This document shows, piece after piece, positions 42,379-51,436 of a DNA stretch of 64,000 nt; positions within the stretch are counted from its first letter, which is position 1; every line of letters starts with the position of its first letter. The stretch covers positions 1-64,000 of the forward strand of contig JAHEYN010000009.1 of NCBI GenBank assembly GCA_023251555.1, read 5' to 3'. The translations under genes and the position numbers were made by a program. The stretch is from Bacteroidota bacterium. GTDB taxonomy: Bacteria > Bacteroidota > Bacteroidia > AKYH767-A > JAHEYN01. The notes under the pieces were generated by a model. That model ran no database searches. It saw only the letters and a list, made by a program, of their open reading frames with translations, and was not told the DNA's origin.

Positions 42379-43098
42379 TTTACCCTCCCCCGAGGCGAGA
42401 TATTTCACAAGGCTCCTTTTTGCAATGGGGATAAGCGTCTCCGCCTCCGGAACACGTTGTTTTGATTCAATTACATATGTGGCCGGGCTGGGAAACTTGG
42501 GAAATGATTTTATCAGCTCGGGTTTAAAAGACTCATAGCTGTTCCATGGTTTTTTTGCGAAGGAAGTAACATAATGTGCATGAATCCCGCGGTAGTTCCC
42601 GGCAGGGTTATCAAAAATGGTTACCTGGTACTCGTAAACACGGGTTAACTTACTGTTCCCGTTTGCAAGGAAGAAAAAGCCTTCGGAAGCATATAATGGA
42701 ATAATCCCGATGGCATAAATAACAAGTTGCCCCTCAATAAAGTCGTATATTTTTTTACCCTCCTGCAGGCAGGACTCAAAGCATGGAATGGAATATTCAA
42801 TGATCTGCCCTATCTCCTGCATAATGGCATCGTCATTGATTATTTTTTCAAAAGAAAGCCGCATCTTTTCCTGGTCAATGGATTTGATACGTTCCGGAAA
42901 GAGGTTTTGCAGGGATTGTTTGTTTTCCTGCAGCTGGAGCAGGTTCCTGTAATGGCTGACAAGGTCTCCCAGTACAGGATACAGTTTGCTCGTCTCGAAA
43001 TACTTTTCTGCTTCCCGGAGGTATGCAAGAAGGAGGTATTTCTTGTATTCAAAATCAATGCGTTTCTCAGTAATCCAGTTTGGGCTCAGGGTTTTCAT
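42373..43098 (-). CDS. hypothetical protein
   Basis: A 241-residue cytoplasmic protein with no membrane segment. The N-terminal half is helical (RIDFEYKKYLLLAYLREAEKYFE; HYRNLLQLQENKQSLQNLFPERI). The C-terminal half has strands (LVIYAIGIIPLYASEGFFFLANGNSKLTRVYEYQVTIFDNP). I do not recognise the family, although the composition and clear start suggest a conserved Bacteroidota protein. The stop codon lies inside the terminator stem of the convergent peptide-binding gene. Confidence 0.72.
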   Translation of the reverse strand: MKTLSPNWITEKRIDFEYKKYLLLAYLREAEKYFETSKLYPVLGDLVSHYRNLLQLQENKQSLQNLFPERIKSIDQEKMRLSFEKIINDDAIMQEIGQIIEYSIPCFESCLQEGKKIYDFIEGQLVIYAIGIIPLYASEGFFFLANGNSKLTRVYEYQVTIFDNPAGNYRGIHAHYVTSFAKKPWNSYESFKPELIKSFPKFPSPATYVIESKQRVPEAETLIPIAKRSLVKYLASGEGKK

Positions 43099-43215
43099 AA
43101 CTCCGTAGGGCTCTTTTCTTTTACTTAACGAAAGTATGAAGCAGGGAGTTACCTCGTTCAGTATCTTATGCGGGATTTATTAACAGGCTGGGGTTTATGG
43201 AAAACCCGGTATTCC

Positions 43216-43965
43216 TCAGAAAATACCTATTTCCAGCCCCAGTATCAGCTTCGGCATCTGCGGGTAATGATAGGAACTGAAGAAAAAATTGGTGATTCTG
43301 TATGCCCCTGTGAAAGACACATGCTGGTATCCCACCCTTAAAATAACATGGGACGCAAGGGGATTGATATATGGAATTTTTCTCGTGGTTGTTTCAATGA
43401 TGAGGCCCCCCGGAAGCTTGTCTTTACTGAAAGTGTTTCTTCTGATGTTCCATTCCCCGCTGATGCCTATGTCCATATAATACCCAATAGCATTTCCGCG
43501 CACCCCGTAAAAATTGAAACGGTTATATAACATCAGCCCCAACGCCCCGGTATTGTAACTTTCTTTGTCATGCAATATCACATATGGAATGATCTTGGTA
43601 CTGTCCTGTTTCAACCCGTATGAGGTGGCGTTATAAAAAATTTCGTATCCCCAGGCATAAGCATTGCTGATTTTCATTTTATACCTGATGCCATATAACC
43701 CGGACCCGCTCGAAGTGTATTTCAGGGGAGCCCCGGGTTCTGAAGCTCCTGCTATAAAGCCCCCACCCATGTATATATGAACAAAGTGCTTTAAGTTCTG
43801 GCCGAACCTCCCCGCATCTTTTTCGCCCTGCTCCACGTCAAGGATTTTTGTTTGTGCTGAAACAGGCTGCATTTGCATACAGCATACAATTGCGATCATT
43901 GGCTTTACCGCCTGTGCAATAGTGCGGAGGGCTTTAAAACCGGTATGAACTGGTATAACCTTCAT
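43216..43965 (-). CDS. putative outer-membrane beta-barrel protein
   Basis: A protein of about 249 residues with a long, basic signal-like N-terminus ending in IAIVCCMQMQPVSAQ, then strands with aromatic girdles (FVHIYMGGGFIAG; YGIRYKMKISNAYAWGYEIFYN; VILRVGYQHVSFTGAYRITNFFF) and a terminal LILGLEIGIF, the usual closing strand of an outer-membrane barrel. The start overlaps the end of the upstream subtilase gene by about 32 bases, whichever of the nearby ATGs (43974 or 43965) is used. That points to translational coupling with the protease. The function is unknown. Confidence 0.72.
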   Translation of the reverse strand: MKVIPVHTGFKALRTIAQAVKPMIAIVCCMQMQPVSAQTKILDVEQGEKDAGRFGQNLKHFVHIYMGGGFIAGASEPGAPLKYTSSGSGLYGIRYKMKISNAYAWGYEIFYNATSYGLKQDSTKIIPYVILHDKESYNTGALGLMLYNRFNFYGVRGNAIGYYMDIGISGEWNIRRNTFSKDKLPGGLIIETTTRKIPYINPLASHVILRVGYQHVSFTGAYRITNFFFSSYHYPQMPKLILGLEIGIF

Positions 43966-45505
43966 AATGTACAACTAATAGTGATCCTTTGGAATAGCGG
44001 GAAAGAGGGATCGAAAAAACTTCTCTCTGTTCTGCATATACAGCAGTATAATGTTTCAGCTTCCCTTCTGCATCTTCAATATGATAGTATAAGTGTTTCT
44101 TTCCGGCTAAAGGTAAAGGATCTTCTTTCAATACAATTCTAACCGAAACTTCATTAGTCTCGAAACCGAATGTCGGGACGGGTTCGCTGTGAGGCCCGGT
44201 AAAGAATGACGCCTGGGGGATTCCATACCCGTGGGCATAATCAAAATAAGGATAGAGGTGTCCTGATTTTTCAATATCCCGCAGGAGATCCATGTTGTTG
44301 TTTGTGTTGCCGGCTTGCCAGGCACAGGCGGCAAAACCTGTTACAAGCGGAGCGGATACGGAGGTTCCCTGTAGTACTATTAATCCGGACGGAGAGGCTG
44401 CTGCAGCGATTCCCGGGGCCGACACATTGGGTTTTATCCTCCCATCGGAGGATGGTCCAAAAGAACTGAACCCTGCATGAAGATCCGTATAAGGGTCAGT
44501 CCCTCCCACAGCCAGCGTACTGTCTGCATCGGCAGGAGTGGCAATATTGTGCCAGATATTATCTCCGTCATTTCCGGCAGCAGAAATTACCAGGATCCCT
44601 TTTGCGGCAGCTATGCCTGCCGCCCGTGCAGCCAGACTCTTTTTCCCGTCCATCTCCGTATTAAAGTACCGCTTGTATGTGTATCCCAGGGAGCTGTTGA
44701 TTATTTGTGCTCCGTTCTTGTCTGCCCACTCTGCTGCGGCAAGCCAGTTTTCTTCTTCCGACAGGGTTTCCGTCAGTATGTTTTCGGTTCGCGCAAGCAG
44801 GTACTCACTGCCGGTGGCAAGGCCTGTACAGCGGCTTGCATCCATCCCCCCAATGCAGGAGAATACAGCCGTTCCGTGAGCATTGGCATGGTAAACAAAA
44901 TCTTTCCCTGTTACGAAGTCAAAAGTTTTTATAATCCTGCCCTCCTTCCGGATATGTTCAAACACCCTGCTGGTGTTGACCCCTGGAAACCCCGCATCAA
45001 AGACGGCAATGCGGATACCCTTCCCGTTGATATTTTTTTCCCGGAACAGGCTCCCCTGCATACGTTCAGTCTGAAATTCCAGCAGGGCCGAGTCCGCTGC
45101 AGACAGCTTTTTCTGAACACCTGTTACAGAACACACAGCCGCATACCCTTCTGCATACTCTATCTTCTTTACAAAAGGGAGGGCGGCAACAGCCACCATG
45201 GCAGAAGGCGTTGAAAATACTGTTACCTCGTTCAGCCAGCGGCTTTGATATGAAAGAGAATCAACAACGGCTGCAACACTGTGCACATAGCTTTCATTGA
45301 CAGGATAATCGCTGCTGTCTGATAATGGAATCCCGAGCCGTACCCGGCGCTCAATGGCTTTTGCGTCGAAATATTCATAGGGGTTAAATACAACATCTTT
45401 CTTATCCGTAAAGAACACCCGGTATTTGCAGGACATGCCCGGAGGTTGCCCCGGGGAAAGGAGAAATGTGTATAAACACCAGATGGTAAAAACGATTCTT
45501 TTCAC
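43934..45505 (-). CDS. secreted subtilisin-like serine protease (S8 family)
   Basis: A 523-residue subtilase with a signal peptide (RIVFTIWCLYTFLLSPGQ). The catalytic triad is Asp170 (IAVFDAGFPG), His210 (NAHGTAV) and Ser382 (GTSVSAP), with the oxyanion Asn312 (SAAGNDG). Residues about 25-125 look like an inhibitor I9-type propeptide region. About 90 residues after the catalytic domain are strand-rich and end in SSYRF, which might be a type IX sorting-like tail, but the match is loose. The following barrel gene overlaps its 3' end, suggesting a shared role at the cell surface. Confidence 0.92.
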   Translation of the reverse strand: MKRIVFTIWCLYTFLLSPGQPPGMSCKYRVFFTDKKDVVFNPYEYFDAKAIERRVRLGIPLSDSSDYPVNESYVHSVAAVVDSLSYQSRWLNEVTVFSTPSAMVAVAALPFVKKIEYAEGYAAVCSVTGVQKKLSAADSALLEFQTERMQGSLFREKNINGKGIRIAVFDAGFPGVNTSRVFEHIRKEGRIIKTFDFVTGKDFVYHANAHGTAVFSCIGGMDASRCTGLATGSEYLLARTENILTETLSEEENWLAAAEWADKNGAQIINSSLGYTYKRYFNTEMDGKKSLAARAAGIAAAKGILVISAAGNDGDNIWHNIATPADADSTLAVGGTDPYTDLHAGFSSFGPSSDGRIKPNVSAPGIAAAASPSGLIVLQGTSVSAPLVTGFAACAWQAGNTNNNMDLLRDIEKSGHLYPYFDYAHGYGIPQASFFTGPHSEPVPTFGFETNEVSVRIVLKEDPLPLAGKKHLYYHIEDAEGKLKHYTAVYAEQREVFSIPLSRYSKGSLLVVHYEGYTSSYRF

Positions 45506-45561
45506 ATGGACAGCGTTCAGAATTCAAAAATAACAGAAGTTCTCTCAAAAAGAAAAACGGT

Positions 45562-45569
45562 TATTTTTG
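45562..45569 (+). promoter_or_regulatory. candidate -7 box for the fructosamine-kinase gene
   Basis: TATTTTTG fits TAnnTTTG and lies 21 bases before the ATG at 45591. No clear -33 element. Confidence 0.35.
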
Positions 45570-45590
45570 GCAAAAGCAAATCTTACTTCC

Positions 45591-46469
45591 ATGCTGCCGC
45601 ACTCTCTGAAAACCGAAACAGAAAAAACCCTGACCCGGTATACCGGGAAAAAAATTGAAATTGAAAATATTACAGTTATGCATGGCGGCAGTATCAATCA
45701 TGCATTAAAATTATCTGCCGGCGGGATGAGTTTCTTCCTGAAATGGAACAATACAGCTGCTTCCTCCCTTATGTTTGAAGCCGAAAGCCGGGGCATTAAA
45801 TTGCTCAGGAATTCCCTCTCCCTGAACGTTCCGGAAGTTATCGCTACGGGAACAGCAGGGGAACACGCCTACCTCCTGCTTGAATTTATACAGCCCGGAA
45901 TACCTTCGGAAACTTTTTGGGAGGATTTTGCGGTATCGCTTGCAGGATTGCACAGGCATACCGCAATCTCCTTCGGCCTTGATCACGACAATTATATCGG
46001 CTCGCTTCCACAGCATAATACCAGGCATGATTCATGGGTTGATTTTTTTGCGGAGGAACGCCTTGAGATACAACTCCGCATGGCAGTGGATAAAGGAAAA
46101 ATAGCCTCTTCCCTTGCACGGCATTTCGGAACATTATTTCAAAAACTCCATGCGCTTATTCCCGCGGAAGAGCCATCGCTTATTCACGGGGACCTCTGGA
46201 ACGGAAATGTAATTGTATCCCCTTCCGGACAGGGGTGCCTCATTGACCCCGCTGTTTACTACGGCTCGCGGGAAATGGATATCGCCATGAGCAGGCTTTT
46301 CGGAGGTTTTCCCCGGGAGTTCTACGATCATTATAACCGCTGCTTCCCCCTGTTACCCTGTTGGGAAGAGCGGATGGATATCTGCAATCTCTATCCCCTC
46401 CTGGTTCATGTAAATCTCTTTGGCGGAGGTTACCTGCAGGAAATAAAAAATATATTGAAACGCTTCTGA
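45591..46469 (+). CDS. fructosamine/ketosamine-3-kinase family protein
   Basis: A 292-residue protein of the fructosamine-3-kinase (APH-like) family, which phosphorylates sugar adducts on protein amines so that they fall off. Signatures are ITVMHGGSINHALKL with the lysine-bearing strand FFLKWN, the LLLEFIQPG hinge, the catalytic loop LIHGDLWNGNVI, and CLIDPAVYYGSREMDIAMSRLFGGF (DFG equivalent is IDP). The ATG at 45591 gives the family N-terminus; a TTG at 45567 lies in the promoter box. RidA follows about 50 bases later. Both deal with damaged or reactive amines, which may explain the neighbourhood. Confidence 0.92.
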   Translation: MLPHSLKTETEKTLTRYTGKKIEIENITVMHGGSINHALKLSAGGMSFFLKWNNTAASSLMFEAESRGIKLLRNSLSLNVPEVIATGTAGEHAYLLLEFIQPGIPSETFWEDFAVSLAGLHRHTAISFGLDHDNYIGSLPQHNTRHDSWVDFFAEERLEIQLRMAVDKGKIASSLARHFGTLFQKLHALIPAEEPSLIHGDLWNGNVIVSPSGQGCLIDPAVYYGSREMDIAMSRLFGGFPREFYDHYNRCFPLLPCWEERMDICNLYPLLVHVNLFGGGYLQEIKNILKRF

Positions 46470-46518
46470 CTGTTTTGCCATCCCTCCGCGTTTTCCTATA
46501 TTCGCAATCCTTTCACTC

Positions 46519-46935
46519 ATGGATAAAAACCAGGTAAACTCCTCCAAAGCCCCTGATCCTGTTGGACTATATCCTCATGCCCGCCGGGTTGGGAGCCTGC
46601 TTTTTCTTTCAGGGGTGGGACCAAGGGAAAAAGGAAGTAAAACAATCCCCGGGGTTGAAATGGGCGCTGACGGAAAAATTATTTCGTATGATATAGAGAT
46701 ACAGTGCAGGAATGTCTTTAAAAATGTTCGTTATATCCTCGAAGATGCCGGAAGCAGCTGGGAGAAAATTATTGACGTAACGGTTTTTCTGACCAACATG
46801 AGAGCTGATTTCCAGAAATACAACAGGATATGGGCAGAGTATTTTAAAGAAAATCCTCCATGCCGCACTACCATAGAGGTGAACTGTTTGCCCACACCCA
46901 TTGCCATAGAGATGAAAGTTATTGCAGTGGTATAA
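46519..46935 (+). CDS. RidA/YjgF-family deaminase
   Basis: A 138-residue RidA-superfamily protein: LYPHARRVGSLLFLSGVGPREKG, IQCRNVFKNVRYILEDAGSSWEKIIDVTVFLTNM, FKENPPCRTTIEVNCLP and the closing IEMKVIAVV. The overall arrangement, including the PHARR and RTT positions, is close to 2-aminomuconate deaminase of the kynurenine route, so it may be that enzyme and not a general enamine deaminase. No other kynurenine-pathway gene is in the window. The gene ends 27 bases before ileS. Confidence 0.88.
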   Translation: MDKNQVNSSKAPDPVGLYPHARRVGSLLFLSGVGPREKGSKTIPGVEMGADGKIISYDIEIQCRNVFKNVRYILEDAGSSWEKIIDVTVFLTNMRADFQKYNRIWAEYFKENPPCRTTIEVNCLPTPIAIEMKVIAVV

Positions 46936-46962
46936 AGAACAGAGAACTGGAAGGACCCGGCA

Positions 46963-49900
46963 ATGAAAAAATACGCCGAATACAAAAACCTGGATCTACC
47001 GGGCATAGGACGTGAAATCCTCCTCTGGTGGGAACAGGAGAAAATCTTTGAGCAAAGCATCACCTCCCGTGAAGGGGCTGCTCCTTTTGTGTTTTATGAA
47101 GGCCCCCCGTCAGCCAATGGAATGCCCGGCATCCATCATGTTATGGCCCGTACCATCAAAGATATCTTCTGCCGCTTCCAGACGCTCAATGGCAAACAGG
47201 TAAAGCGTAAGGCCGGGTGGGACACTCATGGACTGCCTATTGAACTTGCGGTTGAGAAAACGCTGGGAATTACAAAAGAAGATATCGGGAACACAATTTC
47301 CGTTGAAGAATATAATAAGGCCTGCCGCAGGGAGGTCATGAAATACCAGGACAAATGGGAGGACCTTACACGCCTCATGGGGTACTGGGTGGACATGGAA
47401 CATCCTTACATCACCTATGATAACAACTATATTGAAAGTGTCTGGTTTTTACTGAAGAGGCTATATGAGAAAGGCCTGCTGTACAAGGGTTACACCATAC
47501 AGCCTTATTCTCCTGCCGCCGGCACGGGCCTGAGCACCCATGAGCTGAACCAGCCGGGATGCTACAAAAATGTGAAAGATACCACTGCAGTTGCAATGTT
47601 TAAGGCGCTTTCACCCCTGCCACACATCGCCGGTGAAAAAGAGATCTTTTTCCTTGCCTGGACCACAACGCCATGGACACTCCCCTCAAATACCGCCCTG
47701 GCGGTTGGAAAGGGAATAGATTACATTGCCGTAAAAACAACTAATCAATATTCCGGAAAAACAATAACCGTGGTGCTTGCTGCCGCTCTCCGCAGCAAAT
47801 ACTTCGGTGATGGCCAATCAAAACTTCCCGCCGGCGAAGACGTGGCCTCCTTTAAAGGCAGTGAACTTTCAGGATTGAAATATGAGCAATTGCTGCCCTT
47901 TGCAAAGCCTTCGGGGGGTGATGCTTTTAAAGTGGTGTGCGGGGATTTTGTTACTACCGAAGATGGTACAGGTATTGTACATATCGCACCCAGCTTCGGG
48001 GCAGATGACTTCCGCACAGCAAAACAAAACGGAATTGGCTCGCTTACCCTTGTTGACAAACGCGGGAAATTCCTCCCCGAAGTTCAGGATGGTATCTTTT
48101 TATACGGGGAAGAATTTGTGAAAGAGGCTTACCTCAGCGAAACAGAAAAACAAGAAGATTTCCGGAACCAGAAAAAAATTCTGGAAGAAACAGGAAAAAT
48201 AAAAAACCTGAAAGAATATCTCAGCGTTGATGAAAGAATTGTTCTTAAGCTCCAGGCTGAAGAAAAGCTCTTTAAAAAAGAAAAATATGAACACAGCTAT
48301 CCCCATTGCTGGCGCACCGATAAACCTGTACTCTATTACCCCCTTGACTCATGGTTTGTGAAAGTAACTGCGAAAAAGGAGGACCTGGTTCGTTTCAACA
48401 AAGAAATCAGGTGGAAACCGGAACACACGGGAACAGGGCGTTTCGGGGAATGGCTTGCCAACCTCCAGGACTGGAACCTGTCACGCTCACGCTTCTGGGG
48501 AATACCCCTTCCCGTATGGAGAACAGAAGACGGGCTTGAACAAAAGTGCATCGGATCCATGGAGGAACTCAGGGAAGAAATCTCAAAAGCAAAACAATGC
48601 GGGATAGGCAACGGGAGCATTCCGGAGGATCTGCATAAGCCATATATAGATGAAGTTATCCTTGTTTCCCCATCAGGAAAAAAAATGTTCAGGGAGCAGG
48701 ACCTGATTGATGTTTGGTTTGATTCCGGCGCCATGCCTTACGCGCAGCTTCATTACCCTTTTGAGAATAAAGACCTCGTTGACCTGAAAAAATATTTTCC
48801 CGCGGATTTTATCGCCGAAGGTATTGACCAAACCCGCGGATGGTTTTATACCCTTCATGCCATCGCCGTTCTTTGCTTTGATTCCGTTGCATATAAAAAT
48901 GTGGTGAGCAACGGTTTGGTACTTGACAGGAACGGAAACAAAATGAGCAAGCGCCTGGGCAATGCCGTGGACCCCTTCAGTACCCTGGAAAAATACGGAC
49001 CCGATGCAGTGCGCTGGTATATGGTTGCCAATGCAGACCCCTGGGATAATCTCAAATTTGATCCCGACGGAGTGGCTGAAAAACAACGCACATTTTTCGG
49101 TACACTTTATAACACTTACGCCTTCTTTGCCCTTTATGCAAATATTGACGGCTTTGTATACAGCGAAAAGGAAATCCCCCTGCATGAACGGCCTGAAATT
49201 GACAGGTGGATCCTGTCGGAACTCCACTCGCTGCTAAAGGCCGTGGCAGAATATTACAATGATTACGAACCCACTAAGGCTGCACGCGCTATTGAACGGT
49301 TTGTAGATGAACACCTGAGCAACTGGTATGTGCGTCTCTGCCGCAGACGGTTCTGGAAAGGAGATTATACAGGTGATAAGATAGCCGCATTCCAGACCTT
49401 GTACAAATGCCTTGAAACAATTGCCCTTATTGCATCTCCTGTTGCCCCCTTCTTCTGTGAGAAACTGTTCAGGGACATGAACAGCGTAACGGGCAGGAAA
49501 AAATATGAAAGCGTCCATCTTTGTTTTTTCCCGGAAGCGGAAAATATTTTTATCGACAAACCCCTTGAAGAACGCATGGAACTGGCCCAGGAAATATCAT
49601 CCATGGTACTTTCCATCCGGAAAAAGGAGAATATAAGAGTCCGGCAGCCGCTTACAAAAATCCGTGTCCCTGCCCTTGATGATGTATTCAAAGAAAGACT
49701 TGAAAAAGTGAAAGACCTGATCCTCTCGGAAGTAAATGTCAAAAACCTTGAGTTCGTGGGCGGAGATGATACCCGGATTGTGAAAAACCTTAAACTGAAC
49801 TTCAAAACCCTCGGCAAAAAATGCGGCCCACACATGAAGATGGTGCAGGCTCATGCTGCAGGAAATGTACAGCCCATTATTGCCGCTATTGAATCCCGCG

Positions 49901-50331
49901 GATCATACTCCTTGCAGGCCGGTGATGAAACCATTGTGCTTCTCTCTGAAGATGTAGAAATCATTCCGGTAGACATCCCCGGCTGGAAAGTTGCTAATAA
50001 CGGTCCGCTCACCGTGGCGCTTGATATTGCTCTTACGCCTGAACTCAAAGCAGAAGGCATTGCACGCGAAATAGTAAACCGCATCCAGAATATGCGAAAA
50101 GAAAAAGCGTTTGAAGTAACAGATAAGATTTCTGTGAAGATACAGTCAAATCCCGCAATTGACCCGGCCGTATCCAATAATTTCAGTTATATTTGCAATG
50201 AAACACTTGCAGCCTCGCTTGAGGTGGTGAAGGAGATACCCCCTTCGGAAGGCACCCCGGCTGAGGTAGCTGAAAATACAATCACATTAATAACCATAAA
50301 TAAGTACGATAATGGGAAAAGTAAAAACTGA
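46963..50331 (+). CDS. ileS: isoleucyl-tRNA synthetase
   Basis: A 1,122-residue class I aminoacyl-tRNA synthetase for isoleucine. The HIGH-type motif is in GPPSANGMPGIHHVMA (about 48-61), followed by KAGWDTHGLPIE. The editing domain includes WTTTPWTLPSNTAL. The KMSKS motif is KMSKR at about 660. The motif wording and the long C-terminal half are closer to the eukaryote-like (mupirocin-tolerant) IleRS type than to the E. coli type, which is common in this phylum; this is an inference by eye. Its stop overlaps the start of the DksA/TraR-like gene by 20 bases. Confidence 0.97.
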   Translation: MKKYAEYKNLDLPGIGREILLWWEQEKIFEQSITSREGAAPFVFYEGPPSANGMPGIHHVMARTIKDIFCRFQTLNGKQVKRKAGWDTHGLPIELAVEKTLGITKEDIGNTISVEEYNKACRREVMKYQDKWEDLTRLMGYWVDMEHPYITYDNNYIESVWFLLKRLYEKGLLYKGYTIQPYSPAAGTGLSTHELNQPGCYKNVKDTTAVAMFKALSPLPHIAGEKEIFFLAWTTTPWTLPSNTALAVGKGIDYIAVKTTNQYSGKTITVVLAAALRSKYFGDGQSKLPAGEDVASFKGSELSGLKYEQLLPFAKPSGGDAFKVVCGDFVTTEDGTGIVHIAPSFGADDFRTAKQNGIGSLTLVDKRGKFLPEVQDGIFLYGEEFVKEAYLSETEKQEDFRNQKKILEETGKIKNLKEYLSVDERIVLKLQAEEKLFKKEKYEHSYPHCWRTDKPVLYYPLDSWFVKVTAKKEDLVRFNKEIRWKPEHTGTGRFGEWLANLQDWNLSRSRFWGIPLPVWRTEDGLEQKCIGSMEELREEISKAKQCGIGNGSIPEDLHKPYIDEVILVSPSGKKMFREQDLIDVWFDSGAMPYAQLHYPFENKDLVDLKKYFPADFIAEGIDQTRGWFYTLHAIAVLCFDSVAYKNVVSNGLVLDRNGNKMSKRLGNAVDPFSTLEKYGPDAVRWYMVANADPWDNLKFDPDGVAEKQRTFFGTLYNTYAFFALYANIDGFVYSEKEIPLHERPEIDRWILSELHSLLKAVAEYYNDYEPTKAARAIERFVDEHLSNWYVRLCRRRFWKGDYTGDKIAAFQTLYKCLETIALIASPVAPFFCEKLFRDMNSVTGRKKYESVHLCFFPEAENIFIDKPLEERMELAQEISSMVLSIRKKENIRVRQPLTKIRVPALDDVFKERLEKVKDLILSEVNVKNLEFVGGDDTRIVKNLKLNFKTLGKKCGPHMKMVQAHAAGNVQPIIAAIESRGSYSLQAGDETIVLLSEDVEIIPVDIPGWKVANNGPLTVALDIALTPELKAEGIAREIVNRIQNMRKEKAFEVTDKISVKIQSNPAIDPAVSNNFSYICNETLAASLEVVKEIPPSEGTPAEVAENTITLITINKYDNGKSKN

Positions 50332-50707
50332 AAAGGTGAAGTACAGCGATGGAGAACTTCAGGAGTTCAAAAAGCTGATCCTTAAAAAAATAGAAGATGC
50401 CAAGAAAGAACTGCATAATCTCCAGGCTTTCCTTAATCATTCCGATGAGCACGGGACAGATGATACCGCCAGCACCTTTAAAATACTTGAAGACGGGTCG
50501 GATTCCCTTGCAAAAGAAGAAGCCGCCCAGCTTGCAGCCAGGCAGAGAAAATTCATTGACCAGCTCGAAGCCGCCCTCGTACGCATAGAAAATAAAACGT
50601 ACGGTATCTGCCGTGTAACCGGCAAACTGATTCCCAAAGAACGCCTCAGGGCAGTGCCCCATACAACCCAGAGCATGGAAGCCAAACTCCAGCAATATAA
50701 AGACTGA
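50312..50707 (+). CDS. TraR/DksA-family protein with degenerate zinc finger
   Basis: A 131-residue TraR/DksA-family protein. The N-terminal coiled coil (LKKIEDAKKELHNLQAFL) with an acidic tip (DEHGTDDTAS) is followed by the family sequence ARIENKTYGICRVTGKLIPKERL-like block near residues 95-116. Of the four zinc-binding cysteines only one remains (YGICRVTGK, no second pair), so it probably does not bind zinc. DksA-like proteins bind RNA polymerase and adjust promoters. The gene overlaps ileS by 20 bases and precedes lspA, an order common in Bacteroidota. Confidence 0.9.
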   Translation: MGKVKTEKVKYSDGELQEFKKLILKKIEDAKKELHNLQAFLNHSDEHGTDDTASTFKILEDGSDSLAKEEAAQLAARQRKFIDQLEAALVRIENKTYGICRVTGKLIPKERLRAVPHTTQSMEAKLQQYKD

Positions 50708-50767
50708 GTATCCCCATCCCCATCGTTTTCTCATGAGTACAGGAACTCATTTTACCCGTTTTCGCTC

Positions 50768-51394
50768 ATGAAAAGGGCGTTCATCATAATCCTCTCCGTT
50801 ATTTTCCTAGACCAGGCTTTAAAATTCTGGGTTAAAACAGGAATGTATCTTGGACAGGAATTTCATGTAGCCGGGAATTGGTTTATCGTTCATTTTACCG
50901 AGAACGAAGGCATGGCTTTCGGTATGAAACTCCCCGGCGCGTTTGGCAAAATATTGTTATCCTTTTTCCGCTTATGCGTGGCTGCCGGGGGGGCATGGTA
51001 TCTTAACAGGATGATAAGAAGAAACGTCCATCCCGGGCTCATTGTAAGCGGATCCCTGATACTCGCAGGCGCAATCGGAAATATTATTGACAGCACTTTT
51101 TACGGCTTGCTGTTTTCTGAAAGCGGCCACCAGCTTGCGGCGTTCCTCCCCGAACACGGAGGGTATGCAGGACTCTTTCACGGCAGGGTGGTGGACATGC
51201 TTTACTTCCCTCTTATTCAAACTCATTTCCCTGCGTGGTTTCCACTCTGGGGAGGAGAAGATTTTATTTTTTTCCGGCCTGTCTTCAATATTGCAGATTC
51301 TTCCATTACTGTCGGGGTTTCCCTAATCCTTCTTTTTCAGAAGAAATTCTTTCCTCCTGCAGACCTCCCCCGCAGCGGAGAAATCAATGCATAA
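50768..51394 (+). CDS. lspA: lipoprotein signal peptidase (signal peptidase II)
   Basis: A 208-residue inner-membrane aspartyl protease that removes signal peptides from lipoproteins, such as the peptide-binding and aminopeptidase lipoproteins in this window. Catalytic aspartates are Asp143 (GRVVDMLYFP) and Asp177 (FNIADSSITVGV). Other family blocks are FTENEGMAFGM and GAIGNIIDSTFYG. Four membrane helices are apparent. The loop between them (SGHQLAAFLPEHGGYAGLF) is longer than in E. coli, as is usual in this phylum. It lies 60 bases after the DksA-like gene. Confidence 0.96.
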   Translation: MKRAFIIILSVIFLDQALKFWVKTGMYLGQEFHVAGNWFIVHFTENEGMAFGMKLPGAFGKILLSFFRLCVAAGGAWYLNRMIRRNVHPGLIVSGSLILAGAIGNIIDSTFYGLLFSESGHQLAAFLPEHGGYAGLFHGRVVDMLYFPLIQTHFPAWFPLWGGEDFIFFRPVFNIADSSITVGVSLILLFQKKFFPPADLPRSGEINA

Positions 51395-51399
51395 GGCGG

Positions 51400-51429
51400 T
51401 TTTTGTTTCATCTTTTCAGTGTAGCTTTG
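51400..51429 (+). promoter_or_regulatory. candidate promoter seven bases before the AsmA-like ATG
   Basis: TTT (51400-51402), a 19-base spacer and TAGCTTTG (51422-51429). The ATG at 51437 follows after seven bases, implying a very short or absent leader. Confidence 0.4.
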
Positions 51430-51436
51430 CTGCAAG

